A stretch of DNA of 64,000 bases from Deltaproteobacteria bacterium (lineage in GTDB: Bacteria > Myxococcota_A > UBA796 > UBA2385): assembly GCA_018401435.1 (NCBI GenBank), contig JAGYJW010000001.1, positions 248,001-312,000 on the forward strand, read 5' to 3'. Under the pieces are notes generated by a model. That model did no database searches, was not told the DNA's origin, and worked only from the letters and a program-made list of their open reading frames with translations. How positions within the stretch are numbered: the stretch's first letter is position 1; every line of letters starts with the position of its first letter. Both the position numbers and the translations under genes were made by a program. Shown here in pieces: positions 25,730 through 35,961 of this stretch.

Positions 25730-26197
25730 ATGACTGCACCCGCCTTGTCCATGACCTCGCTCTGGATCCTGGTCGGCCTAGCGGCGATCTGGGATGTGGC
25801 ACAGCGTCGCATCCCCAATCCGCTGATTCTGGTCGGGCTGGTTCTGGGGGCAGGTTTCGGGGCCCAGGCCGGCGGATTCGCTGGCCTGGGTTCTTCCGTT
25901 GTGGGCATGGCCGTCGGCCTCGCCGTCTTGATCGCCCCCTTCGCAGCGCGGCTGTTGGGGGGGGGTGACGTGAAGCTGGTGATGGTCGTGGGTGCCTTCC
26001 TGGGTTGGCGCGGCGTGCTCCACGTGATCCTGATCGGGGCGATCGCGCATGGGGCGGTCGCGGTGCTCTGGCTGCTGGGGCGTGGCCTCGCCCGACAGCT
26101 CGGGCGCCCCGTCGCAAAGGACCCCGGCATCCCCCACGCGGTGGCCTATGCTTTGGCGACCCTGGCCTACACCCTCGGCGCCGTGCACCTCTTCTGA
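25730..26197 (+). CDS. cpaA: Prepilin peptidase CpaA/TadV (type IV leader peptidase family)
   Basis: 155 residues with about five membrane helices, the short Tad-type form without the methylase domain. The two catalytic aspartates are Asp22 in IWDVAQRRIPN and Asp80 in the GxGD motif LGGGDVKLVM. It cleaves the leader of Flp and probably of the TadE-like pseudopilins. ATG 25730 is used; an in-frame ATG at 25751 is an alternative. Thirty bases separate it from flp. Confidence 0.93.
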   Translation: MTAPALSMTSLWILVGLAAIWDVAQRRIPNPLILVGLVLGAGFGAQAGGFAGLGSSVVGMAVGLAVLIAPFAARLLGGGDVKLVMVVGAFLGWRGVLHVILIGAIAHGAVAVLWLLGRGLARQLGRPVAKDPGIPHAVAYALATLAYTLGAVHLF

Positions 26198-26372
26198 GCG
26201 CGGCGCCCCCAGGCGCCGGCCTCCCCCCTTCTCCACGCCGCCTGCGGTATCCTGATCCAATCAGGCCCGACGCAGCGGTGGCGCCCCCCTCGGGGCTCCC
26301 CTTCTTGTCCCTCAATGGCGGACTGTCGGGGTCCGAAATAGCCGACGCACGCGAAAAGCAGCCGGAGTGACG

Positions 26373-27347
26373 ATGCAGCAGACACGGCAGCAGACCGGTG
26401 GACGGGCCAAAGCCACCCTCTTTCTGGTGGGCGCCCTCTTCATCGCCGGGATCACGTCCTACCTGGTCTGGCGGGTGGTCGAGAATATGCGCACCGAGCT
26501 GGCCAAGGCCAAGGAGGGCCCCGAACGGGTGCGCGTCCTGGTGGCTGCCCGGGACATCTACATGGGCGAGACCATCTCGGAGGGTGACATCCAGACCTTC
26601 CCGGTGCTGCCCGACATGATCTACCCCGAGCTGGTCTTCACCGAAGAGCAGATGCAGCAGCTGCTCAACCGCACCGCCAAGGAGCGCATCCTGGCGGGTG
26701 AGGTGCTGCGCGAAGAGCGCCTGGCCGATGCCAACGCCGGGGTGGGGCTCAACGCCTTGATCCCCCGCGGCATGCGCGCCATGACCATCGACGTGGACCC
26801 CCAGTCCAGCCTGGGGGGCCTGCTGCAGCCGGGCAACCGGGTGGATGTGATCGTCACCATTCGCCCCGACGACCGCAACGCCGCCGCCAAGTGGGTGACC
26901 GAGACCATCCTGCAGGACAAGCGGGTGCTTGCGGTCGGCGCGCGGCTCAAGCCGGTGTCCGCTGCCGAAAAGGACGAGGAGGCCAAGAAGGGCGGCCGCT
27001 CCCGCCGCGAGCGCCCCTCGGTCACCTTGGAGCTCAGCCTGGAAGACAGCGAGAAGCTGGCCCTGGCCGCCTCTCGCGGCGATATGCACCTGGTCTTGCG
27101 CTCGGATGTGGACAACACCCAGCAAGAGACCGACGGCGCCCTGACCACCAACGAGATGATGGGTCTGCAGGCTGCGGCCGCCCCGGCCCAGTCCACCGGT
27201 CGGCGCTCCAGTGGCAAGACCCCCACCACGGCGCCGGTCGATCCCAACCGCACCACCGCCGAAGTCATCGAAGGCTCCACGTCCACCAGCGTGCAGTTCG
27301 ACGCCAATGGCAACAAGATCGAGCCCACTGCCGGTCGGCGCCGCTGA
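26373..27347 (+). CDS. cpaB: Flp pilus assembly protein CpaB/RcpC
   Basis: 324 residues. One N-terminal membrane helix (TLFLVGALFIAGITSYLVW) is followed by a SAF domain (RVRVLVAARDIYMGETISEGDIQTFPV) and the CpaB core (TIDVDPQSSLGGLLQPGNRVDVIV, TETILQDKRVLAVG). A Lys/Arg/Glu-rich insertion near residues 200-220 and a Thr/Pro-rich disordered C-terminus follow. CpaB sits in the periplasm and links the secretin to the inner-membrane complex. ATG 26373 with GGAG 5 bases upstream is preferred over a GTG 6 bases earlier. The 175-base gap before it holds a TATCCT hexamer at about 26247, perhaps an internal promoter. Confidence 0.92.
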   Translation: MQQTRQQTGGRAKATLFLVGALFIAGITSYLVWRVVENMRTELAKAKEGPERVRVLVAARDIYMGETISEGDIQTFPVLPDMIYPELVFTEEQMQQLLNRTAKERILAGEVLREERLADANAGVGLNALIPRGMRAMTIDVDPQSSLGGLLQPGNRVDVIVTIRPDDRNAAAKWVTETILQDKRVLAVGARLKPVSAAEKDEEAKKGGRSRRERPSVTLELSLEDSEKLALAASRGDMHLVLRSDVDNTQQETDGALTTNEMMGLQAAAAPAQSTGRRSSGKTPTTAPVDPNRTTAEVIEGSTSTSVQFDANGNKIEPTAGRRR

Positions 27348-27414
27348 CCGCCCCCTCTCCCCGCTGCGCCGATGGGCGTCTCCCTCGACGCCCCCCCCTC
27401 GTTGGAGGCTGTTG

Positions 27415-28842
27415 ATGCCGCTGTCGCCGTGCCCCTCCCCTTCCCGCCCCCGTTCTGGCCTGCTGCGCAGCTTGATTTGCAGCGCGGCGCTGGCCTTGGG
27501 GGTCGCAGCTGCCCGCCCGGCCCAAGCCACGGACTCCTTTGATCCTGGCGCCGAGTGGATCGATGTCGAGGTGGGCCAGTCCTTCATCTTCCGGCAGCCT
27601 CGGCCCATCGCCCGGGTGCTGATCAGCGACGATCAAGTGGCCGAGCTCAAGCTGCTCGAAGAGGGTCAATTCCAGGTGCGCGGGCGCGCGGTGGGCACCA
27701 CCGACCTCTGGATCTGGTACCGGGACACCCCCTCGGACCCGGTCAAATACGAGCTGACCATCCACCGGGACCTGTCGGATCTGATCCGCCGGGTGGACCA
27801 GCTCGTCGATGGCACCCCCCCAAGGATCTACCCCTTGGAGAGCCGCCTGGTCGCCGAAGGCCCCGTCAACAGCGTGCAGACGCTGGAGCAGATCGCCAGT
27901 ATGGCGTCGGTCTATGACGAGGACTTCGTCAACCTGATGAGCGTGACGGGCGACCACCAGATCCAGCTGCGGGTGGTCTTTGCCGAGGTCAACCGCACGG
28001 CCCTGCGCGAGATGGGCCTGAACTCGATGTATGGGGGCAGCAACGCCCTGGGCATCGGGTTGGACGGCCCCACGTCCACGGGTGCGGGTCTGGTCAACCG
28101 CCCGGGCCTGTCCGACATCAACAGGGGCCAGGTGGTGGCCCCCGCCGCCGAAGCCTTCAACGTGCTGGGCATCTTCGGCAACCCGGTCAACCTGAGCGCG
28201 ATCCTGTCGGTCCTGGAGACCAACAGCGTGTCCAAGGTGCTCGCCCAGCCCACCCTGGTCGCCCTGTCCGGGCAACAGGCCGAGTTCCTGGCCGGTGGCG
28301 AGATCCCCATTCCCGTCGCCCAGTTCGGCAACCGCATCAGCATCGAGTTCAAGGAGTACGGCGTCAAGCTGGTCTTCGTGCCTACGGTGCTTGGTGAGAA
28401 TGTCGTTGACGTGCGTGTTTACGTCGAGGTCAGCGACGTGGACTCCGCCACGGCCATCCGGGTGACCGGCATCGAGATCCCGGGCTTTCTGTCTCGCAAG
28501 ACCCAGTCCCACCTGCGCATGGAGAGCGGCACCACCTTTGCCATGGCGGGCATGCTGCACGACTCGGTGCGCGCCACCTACGCCAAGGTGCCGCTGCTGG
28601 GGGACATCCCGATCGTCGGATCCCTCTTCCGCTATGTCCAGCACCGGCACAACGAGACCGAGCTGATGATCTTCGTCACGCCGGAGCTCGTGCGTCCGAT
28701 GGCGTCTGGAGAGGTGCCCCCCCCTCCGGGGACCACCATGGACTTCAATCCCAACGACTTCGAATTCTTCTTGCTCGGACTGGACCACCGCGTCGGATCG
28801 CGGACCGCCGAGCCCACGGGCCCCATTGGCCTCGTCCGCTGA
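27415..28842 (+). CDS. cpaC: Tad secretin CpaC/RcpA
   Basis: 475 residues, outer-membrane secretin through which the pilus leaves. A Sec signal ends near AQA-TDSF. Residues about 45-125 form the pilus-assembly N-terminal domain (IDVEVGQSFIFRQPRPIARVLISD). The C-terminal half is the secretin domain with SVLETNSVSKVLAQPTLVALSGQ, AEFLAGGEIPIPV, GTTFAMAGMLHDSVR, KVPLLGDIPIVGSLFR and ETELMIFVTPELVRP. GGAGG upstream fixes the ATG at 27415. An acidic/Pro tail of about 40 residues follows the domain. Confidence 0.95.
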   Translation: MPLSPCPSPSRPRSGLLRSLICSAALALGVAAARPAQATDSFDPGAEWIDVEVGQSFIFRQPRPIARVLISDDQVAELKLLEEGQFQVRGRAVGTTDLWIWYRDTPSDPVKYELTIHRDLSDLIRRVDQLVDGTPPRIYPLESRLVAEGPVNSVQTLEQIASMASVYDEDFVNLMSVTGDHQIQLRVVFAEVNRTALREMGLNSMYGGSNALGIGLDGPTSTGAGLVNRPGLSDINRGQVVAPAAEAFNVLGIFGNPVNLSAILSVLETNSVSKVLAQPTLVALSGQQAEFLAGGEIPIPVAQFGNRISIEFKEYGVKLVFVPTVLGENVVDVRVYVEVSDVDSATAIRVTGIEIPGFLSRKTQSHLRMESGTTFAMAGMLHDSVRATYAKVPLLGDIPIVGSLFRYVQHRHNETELMIFVTPELVRPMASGEVPPPPGTTMDFNPNDFEFFLLGLDHRVGSRTAEPTGPIGLVR

Positions 28843-28868
28843 GTCGGGCTTCAAGGAGCGTCGAGAGT

Positions 28869-30050
28869 ATGCGAAACCGCAGGATGTCCATCGGAGCGGC
28901 CTCGGTCGTGGTCGTCGGGGTGGACTCGAAGGGGATGGGGTTGATCCGCGAGTGCCTTGGCACCGAGGCGGTCCTCCCCACCCACTCGACTCCCTTCCTT
29001 GAAGCTGCGCAGGTGGTCCGCAAGACCCGGCCCAATGTCGTGGTCATGGGCTTCGACCAGGATTTTGATGGAGCGGTTCGGCTGGGCCCCAGCCTGAAGC
29101 GCGAGGTGCCCAACCTGCACATGGTGGCCATCTCGGAGCGCACCGACCCCGAGCGCATCCGTGCCGCCATGCGGGCCGGCTACCAGGAATATGTGGTGTT
29201 GCCCGAAGACGGCGACCTGCTGCGGCGGGCTGTGCACGAGGCCGCCCATGGGGGCGAAGGCGGCGGCGAGACCGGCACCGTGGTGGCCATGGTGGGCAGC
29301 AAGGGGGGCTGCGGGGTCACCATGCTGACCGTCAACCTCGCCGCCGAGCTGTCGCCGGTCTACCGGGTCTGCGTGGCCGATATGGACTTCTCCATGGGCG
29401 ATGCGGCGGCCTTCTTGGACCTGCAGCCCTCCAGCAATATCTACGATCTGCTGCGCGGCCTGGACCGCTTGGATGAGCGGGTGCTGGCGGGCAATGTCGC
29501 CGTTCACCCCTCCAAGGTGCATGTGCTGGCCCAGCCCACCGAGCTGATGGACCTCGAAGAGATCCGCGGCGAAGACACGCTGGCCATTCTGCGGTCGGCC
29601 GCCGAGGCCTACCAGTACCTGCTGGTGGACTGCGGCGGTCGCATCGACGAATCCACCCATATGGTCACCACCGTGGCCGACGTCGTGATCCTGGTGACCA
29701 CCCCGGGCGTGGTGGCGGTGAAGAATGCCTGGCGGCGGCTGCAGCTGATGCTGCGGCTGGGCATCGAGAAAGACCAGATTCGGCTGGTGGTGAACCAGTG
29801 GGACAAGAACGCCGAGCTGACCCGGGCCGACATCGAAAACAACCTGGGGTTGCCGGTTGCCGCGACCATCGCCGCCGACTTCCCCACCTGCCAGCGGGCG
29901 GTGAACCTGGGCCGCCTGCTGCGCGACGTAGACAAGCGCTCCCCCACCCTGCGGGACATCAGCGCCGCCGTGGCGCTGATCACCGAGCGGGCCGAGCGCG
30001 TAGAAACCGAGACCTCGAAGGCCTCCTTCTGGGGTTTGTTCAAGTCCTGA
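28869..30050 (+). CDS. cpaE: CpaE/TadZ-type pilus localisation ATPase
   Basis: 393 residues. The N-terminal domain has a receiver-like fold without a full phosphorylation site (PNVVVMGFDQDFDG in place of the Asp pocket). The C-terminal MinD/ParA-like ATPase has the deviant Walker A GSKGGCGVTM near residue 145, a switch region VCVADMDFSMGDAAAFLDL, and YLLVDCGGRIDE for Walker B. CpaE/TadZ proteins place the Tad machine at a cell pole. AAGGAG lies upstream of the chosen ATG; an internal ATG 18 bases later is possible. Confidence 0.92.
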   Translation: MRNRRMSIGAASVVVVGVDSKGMGLIRECLGTEAVLPTHSTPFLEAAQVVRKTRPNVVVMGFDQDFDGAVRLGPSLKREVPNLHMVAISERTDPERIRAAMRAGYQEYVVLPEDGDLLRRAVHEAAHGGEGGGETGTVVAMVGSKGGCGVTMLTVNLAAELSPVYRVCVADMDFSMGDAAAFLDLQPSSNIYDLLRGLDRLDERVLAGNVAVHPSKVHVLAQPTELMDLEEIRGEDTLAILRSAAEAYQYLLVDCGGRIDESTHMVTTVADVVILVTTPGVVAVKNAWRRLQLMLRLGIEKDQIRLVVNQWDKNAELTRADIENNLGLPVAATIAADFPTCQRAVNLGRLLRDVDKRSPTLRDISAAVALITERAERVETETSKASFWGLFKS

Positions 30051-30097
30051 CCGGCTGATCCGGGTCCGCGCGGCCAACCCGCCTGGGGAGAGCGTCC

Positions 30098-31441
<1,344 letters not shown>

Positions 31442-31480
31442 GGAGATGGTGGTCCGGGTGCAATCCGCAGGAGGCAGGCC

Positions 31481-32428
31481 GTGAATACCGCGCTCGTGGT
31501 TGTGGTGACCCTGGTCGTCTTCATCGGCATGTTGATGATTGGCAGCCTGGCCTTTGCGGGCATGCGCTCGCGGGAGGCCGAGCGGTCCCGGCAGCTGTCG
31601 CGGCGCCTGGGCACCCTGACCGAGACCAGCGAAGACAGCATCTTCCGGCTCAATACGCGGGACCCGGTGGCCGACCGGCTGGGCAGCCTGGGGGGCGAGC
31701 TTGAGAATATGCTGGTGCAGGCCGGCTCCCCCTACGACCTGCGCGCCCTCTTCATTCGCATGGCCCTGTGGTCGACGGTCGGCGTGCTGGTGCTGGGCCT
31801 GGTCTTCCGCGGCCCCAGCGCCCTCTTTGGCTTTGCCCTGGGCGCCATCCCCGTCTTGTTGGTCAACCGCCAGGCGGCCACTCGCGCCAAGAAGATGTCC
31901 GAGCAGCTGCCCGACGCCTTGGACCTGGTCAGCCGCTCCTTGCAGGCGGGCCATGGCCTGTCCGATGCCATGCGGCTGTGCGCCCAGGAGATGCCCCTGC
32001 CGGTGGCCGAAGAGTTCGGCCGGGTCTTTGACGAGCACAACCTGGGGCGCGATCTCCGCGAGTGTCTCACCGACCTGAGCATGCGCAACCCGCGCAACTT
32101 CGACCTCAAGATCTTCGTCAGCTCGGTGCTCTTGCAGCGGGACACCGGCGGCAACCTCATCGAGATCCTCGAAAATATCTCCAACACCATCCGCGACCGC
32201 TTCGTCTTTCAGGCCAAGGTCAAGGCCTTGACGGCAGAGGCGCGGATCTCGGCGATGATCCTGGGTTCTCTGCCATTTCTGATGCTCTTGTTGATCGGCT
32301 TCATGCGGCCGACCTACCTGGCGCCGCTGTGGTACGAACAGCTGGGGCACATCTTCCTGCTCATCGGGGGCGGGCTCTACATGACCGGCCTGCTCGTCAT
32401 GCGCATGATGAGTCAGCTCGACACCTGA
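31481..32428 (+). CDS. tadB: Tad inner-membrane platform protein TadB (T2SSF domain)
   Basis: 315 residues from a GTG start. One N-terminal helix, a pair of helices near residues 90-130, the cytoplasmic GspF-type domain (QLPDALDLVSRSLQAGHGLSDAM, FDEHNLGRDLRECLTDLSMR, QRDTGGNLIEILENISNTIRDR), and two C-terminal helices. With TadC it forms the platform on which the ATPase acts. Confidence 0.93.
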   Translation: MNTALVVVVTLVVFIGMLMIGSLAFAGMRSREAERSRQLSRRLGTLTETSEDSIFRLNTRDPVADRLGSLGGELENMLVQAGSPYDLRALFIRMALWSTVGVLVLGLVFRGPSALFGFALGAIPVLLVNRQAATRAKKMSEQLPDALDLVSRSLQAGHGLSDAMRLCAQEMPLPVAEEFGRVFDEHNLGRDLRECLTDLSMRNPRNFDLKIFVSSVLLQRDTGGNLIEILENISNTIRDRFVFQAKVKALTAEARISAMILGSLPFLMLLLIGFMRPTYLAPLWYEQLGHIFLLIGGGLYMTGLLVMRMMSQLDT

Positions 32429-32452
32429 GCCCTGGCTCCAAACGGTGATCCC

Positions 32453-33394
32453 ATGCTCAGCAGCAGCTATCAATCCCTTGCCCTGATCATCGGCGTCGGC
32501 GTCTTTGTCGTCGTGCTGATCGTCTTCTACGCCGTGCGCATGCTGCTCAACCCCGAGCGCACGGCCCGCGATCGGGTCAACGACCTGACGGGCACCCGGG
32601 TCTCTACAGACAGCTTGCTGGCACCCGATGAGCAGGTGCGGGGTGTGACCTCCAACCTGTCGGCCCTGGCCCAGCCCTCGGACGTCGATGAGGCCAATGA
32701 TCAGCGTATGCGGCTGATTCAGGGCGGCTACCGGTCCCGCAACAATCTCGAGGTCTACAGCGCGATCCGGGCAGTGCTGGCCATGGTGGTGCCGCTGCTG
32801 CTGTGGGCCGTCGTCCCGTCGATGCAGCTGGTCTACCTGCTCTTCGTCCTGATGCTGGGAGCGACCTGCGCCTACTACGCGCCCGCCCTGTGGCTCAGCC
32901 ACCGCATCGACAAGCGGAAGGAGGCCCTGATGCGCCCCTTTCCCGATGCCATGGACCTGCTGGTGAGCAGCGTCGAAGCGGGTCTGGGCCTGGACGCCGC
33001 CTTCCGCCGGGTGGCGCAAGAGATGGAGTCCGCCGCGCCCGAGCTGGCCAAGGAGCTTCAGGCGGTCAACCACGAGGTGGGCGCGGGCATCAGCCGGGTC
33101 GAGGCGCTGCGCCACCTGGACCACCGCACCGGCCTGGAAGAGGTCAAGTCCCTGGTCAACGTGCTCATGCAGGCCGAACGTTTCGGCACGTCGGTGGCCC
33201 GGGCCCTGCGGGTGCACTCCAACCTGGTGCGCAAGAAGCGCATGTTGGCCGCCGAAGAGCAGGCGGCCCAGATCTCCCCCAAGCTGACCGTGGCGATGAT
33301 CCTCTTCATCCTGCCCAGCCTCTTTGTGGTGCTGGCGGGCCCGGCCGTGATCAACGTCGTCAACACGCTGCTGCCGGCCATGGCGGGGCAATGA
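32453..33394 (+). CDS. tadC: Tad inner-membrane platform protein TadC (T2SSF domain)
   Basis: 313 residues, paralogue of TadB. N-terminal helix, paired helices near residues 103-145, GspF-type domain (PFPDAMDLLVSSVEAGLGLDAAF, VNHEVGAGISRVEALRHLDHR, MQAERFGTSVARALRVHSNLVR) and a terminal helix pair. The stop overlaps the ATG of the TadD-like gene in ATGA. Confidence 0.93.
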   Translation: MLSSSYQSLALIIGVGVFVVVLIVFYAVRMLLNPERTARDRVNDLTGTRVSTDSLLAPDEQVRGVTSNLSALAQPSDVDEANDQRMRLIQGGYRSRNNLEVYSAIRAVLAMVVPLLLWAVVPSMQLVYLLFVLMLGATCAYYAPALWLSHRIDKRKEALMRPFPDAMDLLVSSVEAGLGLDAAFRRVAQEMESAAPELAKELQAVNHEVGAGISRVEALRHLDHRTGLEEVKSLVNVLMQAERFGTSVARALRVHSNLVRKKRMLAAEEQAAQISPKLTVAMILFILPSLFVVLAGPAVINVVNTLLPAMAGQ

Positions 33395-34198
33395 AGCTGG
33401 CCCTGCCCGCGACCCTGGCCCTGCTTCTGGGGCTGGGCTGCGCCAAGCAGACCGGGGCGCGGCCCGACGCCGCAGAGCCCGCGCCAGCCTGGGCCAGCCG
33501 CGAGGGCCGAGAGAAGGCCCGCCTGGAGCTGGCGGTCGCCATGATCGCGGCCGGCACGCCCGAGTCGGCCCTCAAGCTGGTGGGGCAGATGCGGGCCGAG
33601 GGCCAGAACGGGGTGGATGTGGACGTGGTCCAGGCCCGCGCCTTGCGCGAGGTGGGCCTGCTCGATGACGCCGCCAGCCTGCTCGAAGAGACGGTCAAGC
33701 GCCACCCCCGCGATGTGGCCGCCCGCAAAGAGCTGGGCATCTTGCGGGTGGACCAGCAGAACCTCGCCGGGGCCGTGCAGCTCTTCCAGAGCGCCGTGAA
33801 GCTGGACGACACTGACGCAGAGCTTTGGAATAACCTGGGCTTTACGCTGATGGCGGCCGGGCGCCTGGACGAGGCCACCGAGGCCCTGCGCCAGAGCCTC
33901 AAGCTGGATTCATCCCGCGATCAGACTCGCAACAACCTGGGTTTTGCCCTGGTGGCCTCGGGGCGGCTGGACGAGGCCTGGCGGGTCTTTCGCGCCGCGC
34001 AGGGCCCGGCCGCCGCCCACTACAATGTGGGGGTGGGGCTGGAGCTGCGGGGAGATGACGCCGCCGCCCGGGCCCGCTACCAGAAGGCCCTGGACGAGAC
34101 CCCCTCCTATGCGCTGGCGCGCGGGCCCTCAGCCGCCTCAGCCCCCTGCGCCGCCGCCGCCGCCGCCCCAACCCTCCCCCGACGTGGAGAGCCCATGA
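33391..34198 (+). CDS. tadD: TadD-like TPR lipoprotein, probable frameshift near 34120
   Basis: Lipoprotein signal MKLALPATLALLLGLGC, then at least four to five TPR units (SALKLVGQMRAEGQN, DDAASLLEETVKRHPRD, GAVQLFQSAVKLDDTDAELWNNLGF, EATEALRQSLKLDSSRDQTRNNLGF, ARYQKALDETPSYALAR). TadD proteins assist secretin or pilus assembly in the periplasm. As written, the frame has no stop and runs into the next lipoprotein. If one base is shifted near 34120, the chain ends in a Pro-rich tail whose TGA at 34196-34198 overlaps the next ATG. That matches the 4-base overlaps common in this operon, so I place the end there. Confidence 0.75.
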
Positions 34199-34470
34199 AG
34201 CGCCCCCTCGCCCTGCGCCCCCTGTCCCTGGCCGCCTTGCTGCTGCTGGGCGCCTGTGGCTCCGCCAACTCCAACCTGCAATATGATGTGGGCCGGGCCT
34301 ACCTCCAGGCCACGCGCACCCAGGCCGATCTCGGCCGCCCGAGCGTGGCCGAGATGGGATTCTCGATGTCGGGGACCGAGGCCCTGGAGCTGCGCAAGCG
34401 CGTGGTGGAGGAGACCACCGACGTCGAAGCCGGCACCCCCGACGCGGTGAAGACCATCGCCGTCGAGTAG
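34195..34470 (+). CDS. Small lipoprotein in Tad locus
   Basis: 91 residues. Signal peptide RPLSLAALLLLGAC with lipobox at Cys19 and a short mature part (SNLQYDVGRAYLQATRTQADLG, then EALELRKRVVEETTDV). No known domain is recognised. Its place between tadD and the two-component genes, and the ATGA-type junction, suggest a part of the pilus machine in the outer membrane. In the raw sequence it is in frame with tadD, which probably reflects an indel rather than a real fusion. Confidence 0.7.
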   Translation: MKRPLALRPLSLAALLLLGACGSANSNLQYDVGRAYLQATRTQADLGRPSVAEMGFSMSGTEALELRKRVVEETTDVEAGTPDAVKTIAVE

Positions 34471-34515
34471 CCGAGGTCGCCGCACCGGCCCCGGACTTCG
34501 CCCAGCGGAGCCCCC

Positions 34516-35961
34516 ATGAAGCCCTTCCGTGGCTCCGCGACAACGCTGCTCTCGCTCGCTGCGGGGGCCGTGGCGGCGGCGGCGGTGGTGGCGGCCTGGG
34601 TGCCCCTCACCCGCGAGGCCATGCAGCGCGAGAAAGAGTCGCTGGTGGGTCACCTGGGCGTGTCGGCCCTGCTGATGCGCGGCCAGGTCGAGCCCTGGCT
34701 GGCGGCGGACGCCGATCCCGACACCTTGGTGGGTCGGCTGGATGGCTTGCGCGCAGCCTCCGAGGTGGCGCAGCTGGCCCTGCTCGATCCCGAAGGCGCC
34801 CTGCTGGTCAGCGCGGTGGAAGACGCCGACCTGCCGCCCCCGCCCCTCGATCTCAGCCGACGCTGTGCGACCGCCCTCGCCGCCTTGCCCCCCACCGCGC
34901 TGCGGCGGGTGGCCTTTGTCACCGGCGCCACCGATGGGGTCGGTGATCTGCAGGTGGCCTGCACCGATGTTGAAGATGAGAATGGTCCGATGACGCTTGT
35001 TCTCGTCGAGACTGCCGACTATACGGACGCCCTGAGCGCCACGCGGCTGCGGGCCACCCTGCTGTTTCTGGCCTTGGGGCTGGTGGCGGGCCTGGTGGTG
35101 GTGGCGGCCACCCGCTGGCTGCTCTCGCCCGTGCGCGAGGTGTCCATGGCGGCTGCCCGCATCGCCAAGGGCGAGCGCGGGGTCACGGTGGCGGTGCGGG
35201 GCCCCGACGAGATCGCGCAGCTGGGGCGCGCGGTCAACGCCCTGGCCTCGAATTTCGAGGCGCGGGAGGACGATATTCGCGCCCGCCTGGACGTGGTCAA
35301 CCAGCTCTCCAGCATGGTGGCCCACGAGGTCCGCAACCCGCTGCAGAGCCTCAGCCTCTTCTGTGCACTGGCCCGCAGCGAGGAGGATCCGGTCACCCGG
35401 GGCCAGATGATCGCGAAGATCGAGAGCGAGATTCATGTGCTGGAGGGCGTGGTCCAGCGCTTTCTGCGCAGCAGCGGGCCCCTGCAGATCTCCCTGGCCG
35501 AGGTGGACCTGGTGGAGGTGCTCAAGCGGGCTGCCGTTGTGGCGGAACCCGAGGCCCACCGGCGCAATGTGCGGCTGATGCTGCAAGCGCCGGGTCGACT
35601 GCGGGTGATGGCCGACGGCTCGTTGATCCGGCGGGCCTTGGAGAACCTGATGCTCAACGCCATCGAGTTCGCGGGACAGTCCCCGCCCGGGCAGGTGACC
35701 GCCGCCCTGCTGCCCCGGGGCCGCGAGGTGCTGCTGATCGTCGAAGACGACGGCCCCGGTGTGCCCGCTGATGAGCGCGACCGAATCTTCCAGGCCTATT
35801 ATTCGTCCAAGTCAGGGGGCACGGGCTTGGGCCTGGCCTTGGTCAAGCAGGTGATGGAGGCCCACGGGGGCACCATCGCCAGTGAGGCTTCACCCCTGGG
35901 CGGCGCCCGCTTCGTCGCCTCCTTGCCGCTGAAGCTTGTCGGGGAGAGCACACAGTCGTGA
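34516..35961 (+). CDS. Membrane sensor histidine kinase in Tad locus
   Basis: 481 residues. First membrane helix at 9-29, periplasmic sensor about 30-175, second helix about 178-197, HAMP (SPVREVSMAAARIAKGERG). The HisKA box MVAHEVRNPLQSL has phospho-acceptor His270. The HATPase region has NLMLNAIEFAG (N box), DDGPGVP, IFQAYYSSKSGGTGLGLALV and GGTIASEAS. It should phosphorylate the response regulator encoded next, whose GTG overlaps its stop (GTGA). The signal is unknown; location suggests control of pilus production or surface sensing. Confidence 0.93.
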   Translation: MKPFRGSATTLLSLAAGAVAAAAVVAAWVPLTREAMQREKESLVGHLGVSALLMRGQVEPWLAADADPDTLVGRLDGLRAASEVAQLALLDPEGALLVSAVEDADLPPPPLDLSRRCATALAALPPTALRRVAFVTGATDGVGDLQVACTDVEDENGPMTLVLVETADYTDALSATRLRATLLFLALGLVAGLVVVAATRWLLSPVREVSMAAARIAKGERGVTVAVRGPDEIAQLGRAVNALASNFEAREDDIRARLDVVNQLSSMVAHEVRNPLQSLSLFCALARSEEDPVTRGQMIAKIESEIHVLEGVVQRFLRSSGPLQISLAEVDLVEVLKRAAVVAEPEAHRRNVRLMLQAPGRLRVMADGSLIRRALENLMLNAIEFAGQSPPGQVTAALLPRGREVLLIVEDDGPGVPADERDRIFQAYYSSKSGGTGLGLALVKQVMEAHGGTIASEASPLGGARFVASLPLKLVGESTQS

